From Pseudomonadota bacterium (GTDB taxonomy: Bacteria; Bdellovibrionota_C; UBA2361; SZUA-149; DAOLCO01), in NCBI GenBank assembly GCA_027487795.1, contig JAIYCX010000005.1:1-52900 (forward strand): a stretch of DNA of 52,900 nucleotides. The letters run 5' to 3'. Within the stretch, counting starts at the first letter, position 1. Each line of letters starts with the position of its first letter. The position numbers and the translations under genes were made by a program. The notes under the pieces were generated by a model. The model had not been told where the DNA came from. It saw only the letters and a program-made list of their open reading frames with translations, and searched no databases. Of this stretch, positions 8,085 to 16,662 are shown piece after piece.

Positions 8085-9524
8085 ATGAAAAATAAAGTCC
8101 TAATCTCACTTTTTGTTTTAGTAATTTTATTACTAGCTAATACCTTCTTGCTAAAAGGTACTAAAGAGCAAAAAGAATTTGGTGAGCTTTTATTTTCTGA
8201 TATTAAAAAAGAACAAATCACTGCGTTAAAAATAATTAAAGATTCATCTACGGTAGATTTAATAAGAAGTAGTGAAGTTGGAAAAGAATCACCAATACTT
8301 AAGAAAAGTAACTGGCTTTTAAGACAAAGTGGTCTTATTCCGGCAAGTGAAGAAGTTGTTGAAGATATAGTTACTAAAATATTAGCAATAAGAGCAGAAA
8401 AACAAAGCGACGCAGATCTTAACGGTATATCAGAAGCTGATTTAGGATTAACTCCTCCTGATGTTTTTATGTTACTCGAAAAACAAGATGGGAATAAAAC
8501 AGTTATAAGTTTTGGTATAGCTAATCCAGTTACGCATACTAGGTATATGCAAATAGAAGGTATTAAAGAGATTTATAAATATCAAGGAGATTTTTTAGAA
8601 TTTCTTGAAACAGCTAATAAGGGAATTCGTAGTAATAAAGTTCTTCGCATAGATCCTAATTCTGTTGTTAGTATTGAAGTATTAGAAGGTGATAATTACT
8701 TTAAGTTACATAACAAACCTTGTGATAGTTTAAGTTCTTGGTCGGTAACTTCAGCAAATATTGAGGATAGTATTGACGAGGTTTTCTTAAAAGAAAAAAT
8801 AGCTGCACTATCTAATATATCTGTCAGTCAAATTTACGAATCTCCTGGAGATATTCTTTCCTTCACAGGACTTGATAATCCTAAGCTTATTTTGACTTTG
8901 AAATTGAAAGATCAAGAAGCTCAAAATAAAGAAGTCTGTTCCTTAGATGAAGGTACAAAAGAAGTAATACTTCAGTTTGGAAAAGGAATTGGAGCTGCGC
9001 TTAGCGAAAAACAATTCTTTTTTCTAAAGATTAGTGGAAGACCTGTTATTTATGAATTAGAAAGATCTTTTATTGGGGACTGGTTACAGGGAGCTGATCA
9101 TTTTAGAATTAGAAAACCCTTAGAAAGTATTAATAGAAAAGAAGTAAAAACACTATCTATATCTGGTAATATTTCTGGTGCTGATATCTCTTGTTCTTAC
9201 AAACTTGATGATAGTAGTAAAAGTAATCAGGTTCTTGGCTTATTCAGTGAATTTGGTAATAGTCTTAAGTTTGATGCTATTCTTAAAGAATCCGAAATTA
9301 ACGCCTATCAAAATGATTTAGGATTTGATGTTACCGTTCAGATTGGCAGCGAAGTTCGCATTGTAAAAGTTGTAAAAAAAGCTGGGACAGATGCGGAAAC
9401 ATATTCTTCGATTTTAGAGTTTAAGAAAGATAATAAACCTTCATATTATGGCTCAATAAGCTCATTGCTTAAATCTGATCTTGAAAAGTATCTATTAGAT
9501 ATATGTAAAGTTTCTTCTAGGTAG
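8085..9524 (+). CDS. DUF4340 family protein of the Gld-like ABC module
   Basis: This 479-residue protein has one N-terminal membrane anchor (VLISLFVLVILLLANTFLL) and a periplasmic body. DUF4340 proteins contain repeats with the theme WxLxxxGxxPAxxxxVxxLLxxLxxL followed by FGxxNPxxxxRYxQ. Both occur here: NWLLRQSGLIPASEEVVEDIVTKIL near 84-108 and SFGIANPVTHTRYMQ near 145-159. In many genomes this family follows a GldG-like gene, as it does here 5 bp downstream. Its biochemical role is not established. It probably completes an envelope complex with the three preceding genes. Confidence 0.78.
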   Translation: MKNKVLISLFVLVILLLANTFLLKGTKEQKEFGELLFSDIKKEQITALKIIKDSSTVDLIRSSEVGKESPILKKSNWLLRQSGLIPASEEVVEDIVTKILAIRAEKQSDADLNGISEADLGLTPPDVFMLLEKQDGNKTVISFGIANPVTHTRYMQIEGIKEIYKYQGDFLEFLETANKGIRSNKVLRIDPNSVVSIEVLEGDNYFKLHNKPCDSLSSWSVTSANIEDSIDEVFLKEKIAALSNISVSQIYESPGDILSFTGLDNPKLILTLKLKDQEAQNKEVCSLDEGTKEVILQFGKGIGAALSEKQFFFLKISGRPVIYELERSFIGDWLQGADHFRIRKPLESINRKEVKTLSISGNISGADISCSYKLDDSSKSNQVLGLFSEFGNSLKFDAILKESEINAYQNDLGFDVTVQIGSEVRIVKVVKKAGTDAETYSSILEFKKDNKPSYYGSISSLLKSDLEKYLLDICKVSSR

Positions 9525-9533
9525 TACAGTAAG

Positions 9534-11939
9534 ATGAAAGCAATAATTAGAATTTTTTTATTTTCAGCAAGTATCTTCAGTATCTTTTTATTTATATTTG
9601 GTGGTCTCGCTGCTTTATATTTTTATAATAGGTTAGATAGAGATCTTCCTCGAATTGAAAAACTTAGTGATTATCGTCCAAGAGCAGTTTCTCAAATTTT
9701 AGCGGCTGATGGGAAATTATTAGCTGAAGTCTGGGATGAAAGAAGGTACCCTGTTACCTTAGCGGAAATACCGCCTCATGTTAAAAATGCTTTTTTAGCA
9801 GCAGAAGATGCTTCTTTTTATGAGCATTCTGGTATCGACTATATGAGTATTTTTAGAGCCGTATGGGTCAATCTTACATCTGGAGCTAATAAACAAGGAG
9901 CTTCTACTATTACTCAACAAATAGTTAAGGAGTTGTTACTAAGTAGAGAAAAAACTTATGAAAGAAAACTTAAGGAAGCTTTGCTTTCATACCGTTTGGA
10001 AACTTCATTAAGCAAAGATGAAATACTATCAATTTATTTAAATCAAATATTTCTAGGTTCCGGTGCATATGGAATCAAGGCTGCGGCACTTGTTCATTTT
10101 AGAAAACCTTTGAATGAAATTTCTATTGCGCAGGCTGCTTTTTTAGGGTCACTTCCTAAAAAGCCAAGCGAACTAACTAAGCCTGAAAATATAAAAATGG
10201 CTGAAAATAGACAAAAGTATGTCTTGAAACAAATGTATGCAAAGAAATTTATTACTGAAGAGGAGTATCAGACTGCACAGAAAGAAGAGCTTAAAATTTA
10301 TCCTCAATTAGAAGAAAATTTATTTGGAGCTCCATATTTTTCTTCATATGCAATAAAGGAAGCTGAAGAACTAATTCAAAATTATAATCCTGAATATTCA
10401 TTAAGAGATCCAGGAGGATTTACAGTTAGAACTACATCAGATTCCAGAGCTGAGACTATCGCTGATAGAGAGCTAAAAAAGGGCTTAGAGGAAATAGATA
10501 AGAGACAGGGATGGAGAGGGCCTTTAACCAGTATCAAGAAGCCAGAAAATTCTAAGAATCCTTTAAAGGTAACTTGGGATGAGTTTTATGGAGAAGAAAA
10601 GCCTAAATTTAACACTATATATAAAGCGTTGGTATCAGAAGTAATACGAGCTAAGGGGCGTATTAAGGTAAGTATGGGAGACTATACTTCTGAAGTAGAT
10701 CTAACCCAAGCTAATTGGATAAAAACAAAAGCTACTCTTGAGCCAGGTAGTCCTGAGATTAAAAAAGAACAGGTTAATCCGATTACATTAATTTCCCCAG
10801 GCGATATTGTTGAAGTTTCATTTCGAGAAGAAAAGAATCAAGTTGTTTGTGTGCTAAATCAAACTCCAGCAGTGCAGGGAGCTTTTGTATTAATACATGT
10901 TCCAACCGGCGAAGTTAGATCACTAGTTGGTGGTTATGATTTTAAATTAAGTAAATTTAATAGAGCGACTCAAGCTAATCTTCAACCTGGATCATCTTTT
11001 AAGCCTTTTGTTTATCTTTCAGCGATTCAGAAACTTCACTATACACCTTCTACATTAGTTCCTGATTCTCCTATTAGCTTTCAGACGGCTGAAGGAATTT
11101 GGGCACCTCAGAATTTTGATGAAGAGTTTTTAGGCCCGATAACTTTGCGAACCGCGCTTCAAAAATCTAGAAACGTAGTTTCTGTTTTTTTAATAAATAA
11201 AGTAGGAGTTGATACTGTTATTTCATTAGCTTCTAGGCTTGGTATTACTACAAAAATTCCGAGAAACATGTCTATTGCTTTAGGTACTCCAGAAGTTCAT
11301 GTTATAGAAATGGTAAGAGCATATTCTGCTTTTGCTAATGGTGGAGCGCTGCCTAAGCTGCAAGTTATTTCTTCTATAGATGATAGAGCGGGTCAGTCTG
11401 TTTATAAGGGTGTTCCTACTAATGAAGAAATAATAGATCCTCCTTCAGCTTTTATACTATCTCATATGATGAGAGGAGTTATCGATCGCGGTACTGCGCA
11501 GAATGTTAAAGAATTAGGAAGACCAATTGCAGGAAAAACTGGAACCACTAATGATCATATGGATGCTTGGTTCATAGGTTTTACTCCGGATTGGGTTGCG
11601 GGAGTTTGGGTAGGCTTTGATGCAAAAAGGTCACTAGGTAAATTAGAAACGGGCGGAAAGGCAGCAGCTCCAGTTTTTATAGGATTTATGAAAGAATTCC
11701 TAGGAGATTCGCCGGTTATTGATTTTGTTCCTCCTGAAGGAGTTGTTCCTGTCGCCATTGATGTTAATTCTGGAATTCCTGTAGATCCAAAAGCTCAAGG
11801 AGCATTTATAGAGTACTTTAAGGCTGATTCGGATGTTTTAAAGCATACCGCAAATACCGAATCTGCTCCTACAACTTCGGACTCTGAAAGTGAAAGGTCT
11901 AAGGAAGGTGGGGATTATCTTACGAACAGTGATTTTTAG
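9534..11939 (+). CDS. mrcA: Class A penicillin-binding protein 1A (transglycosylase/transpeptidase)
   Basis: This bifunctional murein synthase polymerises glycan strands from lipid II and cross-links peptides in the periplasm. The 801 residues show an N-terminal membrane anchor (about 7-30). A GT51 domain follows with EDASFYEHSGID, GASTITQQ, RKLKEALLSYRLE and IYLNQIFLGSGAYGI. A middle OB-like insertion comes next, then a transpeptidase domain with the active-site SSFK near residue 485, SRN, and KTGTT near 667. The tail after GFMKEFL is low-complexity and Ser/Glu-rich. The middle insertion is typical of PBP1A of diderms. It lies 10 bp after the DUF4340 gene in the same operon as mpl, tying the module to cell-wall growth. 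Confidence 0.95.
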   Translation: MKAIIRIFLFSASIFSIFLFIFGGLAALYFYNRLDRDLPRIEKLSDYRPRAVSQILAADGKLLAEVWDERRYPVTLAEIPPHVKNAFLAAEDASFYEHSGIDYMSIFRAVWVNLTSGANKQGASTITQQIVKELLLSREKTYERKLKEALLSYRLETSLSKDEILSIYLNQIFLGSGAYGIKAAALVHFRKPLNEISIAQAAFLGSLPKKPSELTKPENIKMAENRQKYVLKQMYAKKFITEEEYQTAQKEELKIYPQLEENLFGAPYFSSYAIKEAEELIQNYNPEYSLRDPGGFTVRTTSDSRAETIADRELKKGLEEIDKRQGWRGPLTSIKKPENSKNPLKVTWDEFYGEEKPKFNTIYKALVSEVIRAKGRIKVSMGDYTSEVDLTQANWIKTKATLEPGSPEIKKEQVNPITLISPGDIVEVSFREEKNQVVCVLNQTPAVQGAFVLIHVPTGEVRSLVGGYDFKLSKFNRATQANLQPGSSFKPFVYLSAIQKLHYTPSTLVPDSPISFQTAEGIWAPQNFDEEFLGPITLRTALQKSRNVVSVFLINKVGVDTVISLASRLGITTKIPRNMSIALGTPEVHVIEMVRAYSAFANGGALPKLQVISSIDDRAGQSVYKGVPTNEEIIDPPSAFILSHMMRGVIDRGTAQNVKELGRPIAGKTGTTNDHMDAWFIGFTPDWVAGVWVGFDAKRSLGKLETGGKAAAPVFIGFMKEFLGDSPVIDFVPPEGVVPVAIDVNSGIPVDPKAQGAFIEYFKADSDVLKHTANTESAPTTSDSESERSKEGGDYLTNSDF

Positions 11940-11989
11940 ATGAAAAGCAATAGGTTTCCTCATTTGTTACTTACAAGTATAGATAAGCA

Positions 11990-14281
11990 ATGAGTTTTTT
12001 TTTAACAATAAAATTAAATATAAAAAGTATTCTTTCATTCTGTGGGAGATTCGTAGTCCTATTTCTTGCTCTACATGTATTAGTTAACCTAGATACTGAA
12101 GGTTATATATTTACACAGGATTATGCCTACTCTGAGACTAAAAAGGCTGAAACAAAACCTGCTGAAAGAACTTTAAAGAGAAAGAAAAAAGAAACTAAAA
12201 AAGATGGCGCACATGAAGAAATCGTAGAGCCAAAAGCGAAATCTGAAGAGACGGAATTTCCGGCAGAGAATAAAAGTGCTCAGTTAAGCCAAGTTGTTGA
12301 TACCATTTTGATTTTAGACTCCTCAAGGAGTATGAAAAAAACTGATCCAAGTAGACTTCGAGATCAAGGAGCAAAGCTTTTTTTACAGTTTTTAGAAGCA
12401 GAAGATAGAATTTCTATAATCGAATTTTCTGATCAGTCAAATACTCTACTACCACTTACTCAAATTAAAGATATTTCCAACGACGAAATTAACTCAGTAC
12501 TACAAGGGATAAAAGACGAAGGTAATTTTACAAATTTTCTCTCACCTCTTAGTTCTGCTCTTGAGACACTATTAAATTCAGGAAAAGAAGGAGTGCCTAA
12601 GGTAGTTATTTTCTTAACCGATGGTCAAATGGATCCAAGTGGGGATCCAGCAGTGAGGGATACTCTACTAGCTAAACTTAGAGAGAATACTCTTCCTGAA
12701 TATTCAAAGTCAGGAATTAAAATTTTTAGTTTAGCACTAAGTTCTTTAGCAGATAGGGATTTATTAGAAGAGATTTCAAAGAAAACAGGTGGATTTTCTT
12801 CATATGCAGAGGATGTAAACTCAATACACAAAGTATTTTCAGATTTATTTCTATCTATAAAAAGACCTCAAGTTTTGGAGCTAGATAAAGGCGGCTTCCA
12901 AATAGATGGAGATACAAAAGAGGCAACTTTTTTTATAAACAGAAAGTTAGAAACAGATACAGTTACAGTTGTTGATCCTTCGCATAAAGAATATGTAAAT
13001 AAGGATTTCCCAGTTAGTTGGAAGTGGTTTAGGGGTGATTTATTTGATGTGATAACAATTCCGAAACCATTACCAGGTCGTTGGCTAATAAGGGGAGCTA
13101 GCACTGATATTATTGGTGATGATTTAAGTGGCTTTGCAAAGTTACTTTCTAATTTAAAATTAGAATATAGTTTTCCAGGTCCATCTTTTTCGGTAGGAGA
13201 TAAGGCTGTATTAAAAGTGCGAGTAGTAGAAGATGGAAAGATTCTTGATTCTAAAGAATTACAAGGACTGATATTTTTTACTTACAGAATTATAGACACT
13301 AAGAGTGGACAAATTTATGATCAAGGACAGTTACTTGATACTGGCGAGCATGGTGATGAAACTGCAAATGATTTTATTTTTTCAAATACTATAACATTAA
13401 ATGAAGAAAGTGATTTTAAGTTATATTTAGCAGCAAATGGACCTACTTTTGTTAGACAAGCACAGATACCAATAAGTGTATCAAAGGGAATTATTACAAT
13501 AGAGCATATTCCAGCAAATGAATTTACTCAGGTAAAGGATGTTTATCGAGTTGTGGTAAGGGCCGCAGGTAAAAAATTAACTAATAAAGTTGTTTATTTA
13601 CAAGCTAAAAGCGAAGGTCAAGATCTTGCTCATCGTTTAAATTTAGAAAATTTTAAAACAGGTGAAGATATTTATACTATACCACTTGAGAAGTTGAACT
13701 CTGGAGAAAACAAGATTCTTGCTATTATAAATGGAGTTGATTCCAATAAAGAAAAAATTAGTGCTCAGAGTGAAGAAATAAAAATTATTATTCCTGAACA
13801 TGCTGAAAAACATGATAAACTAGAGGAAGGGAAAGATGGTCATGTGGAAATTTTAGATGATCATACAGAGACTGTTGAAGAAGCTTCTCCTAGTATTATA
13901 TATGGAATTTTATCTATATTAGTATCTACTTTAGTATCTTTTTTCTTTGGTAAATTTTTACTTAATAAGTCCAATAGCGAAGGTGGGGTAAAGATAGTCG
14001 TTAGACCAGCATATACAATACCAGAAGATTTGATACAGGAGTTAGAAAATTTGAAAAAACTTAGTACTTCTTCAAGGAGAGCACCATACCAAGAAGAATC
14101 AGAAATTTTTAAACTTGTTCCTGAGATTTCAGAATCTTTAAGTCATAACACTGAAACTTCAAGTGATACTGGAGCAAAGTCTGGATCTAGTAATATTTCT
14201 TCATCTGATTCCGGGACTAGTAGTGAATCTATAGATGAAAAAGATTCGAATAAAACTGAAGAAATGTCTGAGTCGGAGTAG
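11990..14281 (+). CDS. Membrane-anchored von Willebrand factor A domain protein
   Basis: The protein has 763 residues. An N-terminal membrane segment (about 15-35) is followed by a Lys/Glu-rich linker and a VWA domain at about 105-290. The domain carries an intact metal-ion-dependent adhesion site: DSSRS near 109, a conserved threonine, and FLTDGQMDP near 210. After this comes a roughly 330-residue extracytoplasmic part with beta-rich, Ig-like character, a second membrane segment (IIYGILSILVSTLVSFFFGKFLL) and a Ser/Glu-rich cytoplasmic tail. VWA domains mediate metal-dependent protein contacts, so it probably organises an envelope complex. The partners are unknown. The next gene, starting 8 bp later, encodes a membrane-anchored coiled coil and is the first candidate. 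Confidence 0.78.
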   Translation: MSFFLTIKLNIKSILSFCGRFVVLFLALHVLVNLDTEGYIFTQDYAYSETKKAETKPAERTLKRKKKETKKDGAHEEIVEPKAKSEETEFPAENKSAQLSQVVDTILILDSSRSMKKTDPSRLRDQGAKLFLQFLEAEDRISIIEFSDQSNTLLPLTQIKDISNDEINSVLQGIKDEGNFTNFLSPLSSALETLLNSGKEGVPKVVIFLTDGQMDPSGDPAVRDTLLAKLRENTLPEYSKSGIKIFSLALSSLADRDLLEEISKKTGGFSSYAEDVNSIHKVFSDLFLSIKRPQVLELDKGGFQIDGDTKEATFFINRKLETDTVTVVDPSHKEYVNKDFPVSWKWFRGDLFDVITIPKPLPGRWLIRGASTDIIGDDLSGFAKLLSNLKLEYSFPGPSFSVGDKAVLKVRVVEDGKILDSKELQGLIFFTYRIIDTKSGQIYDQGQLLDTGEHGDETANDFIFSNTITLNEESDFKLYLAANGPTFVRQAQIPISVSKGIITIEHIPANEFTQVKDVYRVVVRAAGKKLTNKVVYLQAKSEGQDLAHRLNLENFKTGEDIYTIPLEKLNSGENKILAIINGVDSNKEKISAQSEEIKIIIPEHAEKHDKLEEGKDGHVEILDDHTETVEEASPSIIYGILSILVSTLVSFFFGKFLLNKSNSEGGVKIVVRPAYTIPEDLIQELENLKKLSTSSRRAPYQEESEIFKLVPEISESLSHNTETSSDTGAKSGSSNISSSDSGTSSESIDEKDSNKTEEMSESE

Positions 14282-14288
14282 CTACAAT

Positions 14289-14972
14289 ATGTTTTGGATA
14301 TTGATAATCTTATTAATCTATATTGTAGCGGTGATTTTTTTCTTTATTAAAATTAGAGAAAGTCGACTGAAAGTCGATCAAGCTCAGCAAGAAAATATAA
14401 GAGTCGCAAAAGAAGAGCATGCAAACAAAAAAAATAAATTAACAGAGTTTGCTTCTTTAGCACTGGGTTATGTGAAAACAGAAGAAATCACTGATGCTAA
14501 TAATCTTATTCAATCAATCGAAATGCAGCTTAATTCTGAAAAAGGAAAGCAGGCAATTGCGGAAGCGGAAGTCGAAGCATTGGATTTAAGACTTCGTGAA
14601 TTAGAAGAGTTAAAAAGAGAATTAGAGGTAAGTAACTTAGATGCTATAAAAGAAGTTGAAATGCTTAAAGCTCAACAACGAGATATGGCAAATCAAAATG
14701 AAGGTATTAAGTCTCAAATCAAGTATTCGCTTGATCAAATAGATTTATTAATCGGGATGCTTGAAAATAATGAAGCTGCGCAAGCTGAATTGAGCAAGTC
14801 TAGAGAACATTTAATAGAAGCAGAAAAGAAGATTCTTTTCTATGAAATAGAAATAACTAAGATTAATAAACAATATATTGGTCTGAAGAAAGCTTACGAT
14901 GCTTTAGATATCGAGTACGCGCAGTTGTACGAAAAGAGACAACAACAAATGGATAATAATAAGGATAACTAG
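14289..14972 (+). CDS. Membrane-anchored coiled-coil protein of unknown function
   Basis: The start is set at the ATG at 14289 (MFWILIILL), 8 bp after the VWA gene stop. An in-frame upstream ATG would overlap the VWA gene by 47 bases and put a charged leader before the membrane helix. The 227-residue product has one N-terminal membrane segment (about 1-22) and then almost continuous Glu/Lys/Gln-rich helical sequence with heptad character. This predicts a long coiled coil facing the cytoplasm or periplasm. I see no enzymatic motif. It probably acts as a scaffold with the VWA protein. Confidence 0.7.
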   Translation: MFWILIILLIYIVAVIFFFIKIRESRLKVDQAQQENIRVAKEEHANKKNKLTEFASLALGYVKTEEITDANNLIQSIEMQLNSEKGKQAIAEAEVEALDLRLRELEELKRELEVSNLDAIKEVEMLKAQQRDMANQNEGIKSQIKYSLDQIDLLIGMLENNEAAQAELSKSREHLIEAEKKILFYEIEITKINKQYIGLKKAYDALDIEYAQLYEKRQQQMDNNKDN

Positions 14973-14979
14973 GGCAGTT

Positions 14980-15516
14980 TTGGATCTTGATAAATCTTTA
15001 TTGACTAATTACTTGCTTGAAAAGAGCGCAAGTAAGGAATTATTAGATTCTTTAGATAAGTTAGATAAGCCACTTATTGATTTCTTAACTTTACTAGCGT
15101 CTGAACTAGGCCCTTCGGCAAACTCTATTAATAGTATATTACAGATTGTGCGAGAGATTTCTTTAAGAGACGGTACTAGCTCCTCTGAAGTTATAAAAGC
15201 TGTGAATATTCAGGCACTTATCGATACTAAGAGGGCACGAAAAGAGAAATTTTCGTTGATTAGGCAAGCTTTTGAACAAATAAGATTTCCGGAAAAAACA
15301 CGCATAGAAAAAGAGATTTATAGTCTGGTTTCTGATATAAAACGCGAGTTTAATGTCAAACTTGAGCTGCCACAAGATCTAGAGGGAGATATACTTTCGA
15401 TCTCTGTAAATTTTAAAGATCCAGAGAGCTTATTAGAAAATTCTAAACGGCTTGAATCACTTTCTAGTTCACCCAAGTTGACACAATTGTTTAAAGTGTT
15501 GAAGGGAGATATTTGA
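14980..15516 (+). CDS. Unknown small protein upstream of the SPL-like gene
   Basis: The 178-residue protein begins with TTG, preceded by AGGG at 14971-14974. It is predicted to be mostly alpha-helical and soluble, with a repeated Leu/Ser/Asp-rich start (SKELLDSLDKLDKPLIDFL) and a basic middle segment (DTKRARKEKFSLIRQAFEQIRF). The end contains SVNFKDPESLLENSKRLESL. I recognise no family. It overlaps the radical SAM gene by 4 bases, so the two are translationally coupled and may act together. Confidence 0.6.
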   Translation: MDLDKSLLTNYLLEKSASKELLDSLDKLDKPLIDFLTLLASELGPSANSINSILQIVREISLRDGTSSSEVIKAVNIQALIDTKRARKEKFSLIRQAFEQIRFPEKTRIEKEIYSLVSDIKREFNVKLELPQDLEGDILSISVNFKDPESLLENSKRLESLSSSPKLTQLFKVLKGDI

Positions 15517-16652
15517 GGTCAAAAAATAGTATTTATCCAAGATTGATATTTGTCGATGAGGCTTCAATTAAGGATGAAATTACACAAAGAGTTCTTGGTG
15601 CTTTACCTGATGCTGAAGTTAGGTACGTCTCGGATGTAAAAGATCCGATTTTGACTTATTCTGATGCTGCTTCTGAGCATGAGAAGTTTACAGATGGTAA
15701 GAGGGTCTTGTTTTTAACGAGACACAAAGGATCTTGGTTAAAGTCTTGTCCTGGAACTTCCTCGCACGTTTGTTGTAACTTATTCATAGTAAACCCTGGA
15801 GAGGGTTGTCCACTTGATTGTACTTATTGTTATTTACAATCTTATCTAAAAAAGAATCCTACTCTAAAGTTGTATACAAATACATCTGACTTGTTTAAAG
15901 AATTAGAAGAGCTTTTTATAGCTTCTCCTAATCGTTTATTTCGTGTTGGTACAGGGGAGCTAATAGATAGTTTGGTATGGGATGATTTAACTGCTTCTTC
16001 TATTGATTTTATCAGCTTTTTTTCTAAATTTAAGAATGCAGTACTTGAGTTTAAAACTAAAGATAATGGGGTTTCTAATATATTAAAAGCCAAGGATATA
16101 AACGCAGGTAATATCGTTGTTTCTTGGTCTGTTAATGCAAAAACGGTAACAACTCTAGATGAGAAAAACACCGCTAGTCTAGACGAGAGATTAGAGGCTG
16201 CTAGAGATGTAGCTGAAGCAGGTTACCGAGTAGGGTTTCACTTTGATCCCGTAGTGCATTTTAATGGCTGGGAGTCTGAATATACTGAAACAATAAATAA
16301 GGTTTTTAAATCTGTACCTAAGGAAAAACTAGCTTGGGTGAGTATATCTACCTTAAGGTATAAGCCAGAACTACAAACTATGATGAAACATAGGTTTCCG
16401 GAGAGTAAATTACCTTTTGGAGAACAATTACTTTCAGAAGATTCTAAGCTTCGGTATATACAACCAATTCGATTTAAATTAACTAGATTTATCTGGGATA
16501 AAATAAAAGAAAAAGATGCCGATGTTCCAGTTTACATGTGTATGGAAACTTCAGCCGCATGGAGAGAGATTGCCGGTGGAGCACCTGCTGCGGGATCTGA
16601 GTTAAGAGAGATTTTTAGTAGGAACGTTAAGTTACCAGTTTTAATGGGTTAG
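15513..16652 (+). CDS. SPL-family radical SAM protein
   Basis: The 379-residue protein starts with TTG inside the preceding stop, with GAAGGGAG just upstream. The iron-sulfur cluster motif is CPLDCTYCYLQ, with cysteines 99, 103 and 106 in CX3CX2C spacing. The context NPGEGC(P)xDCxYCYLQ is that of the spore photoproduct lyase family. SplB repairs the spore photoproduct thymine dimer in Firmicutes. Homologues in non-spore-forming bacteria are common and their substrate is unsettled. The C-terminus keeps the family pattern WVSISTLRYKPELQ and PVYMCMETSAAWR. Because nothing suggests sporulation here, a general DNA photolesion role or another substrate is possible. Family assignment is strong, function is tentative. 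Confidence 0.85.
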   Translation: MRSKNSIYPRLIFVDEASIKDEITQRVLGALPDAEVRYVSDVKDPILTYSDAASEHEKFTDGKRVLFLTRHKGSWLKSCPGTSSHVCCNLFIVNPGEGCPLDCTYCYLQSYLKKNPTLKLYTNTSDLFKELEELFIASPNRLFRVGTGELIDSLVWDDLTASSIDFISFFSKFKNAVLEFKTKDNGVSNILKAKDINAGNIVVSWSVNAKTVTTLDEKNTASLDERLEAARDVAEAGYRVGFHFDPVVHFNGWESEYTETINKVFKSVPKEKLAWVSISTLRYKPELQTMMKHRFPESKLPFGEQLLSEDSKLRYIQPIRFKLTRFIWDKIKEKDADVPVYMCMETSAAWREIAGGAPAAGSELREIFSRNVKLPVLMG

Positions 16653-16662
16653 AGTGAGTTAG

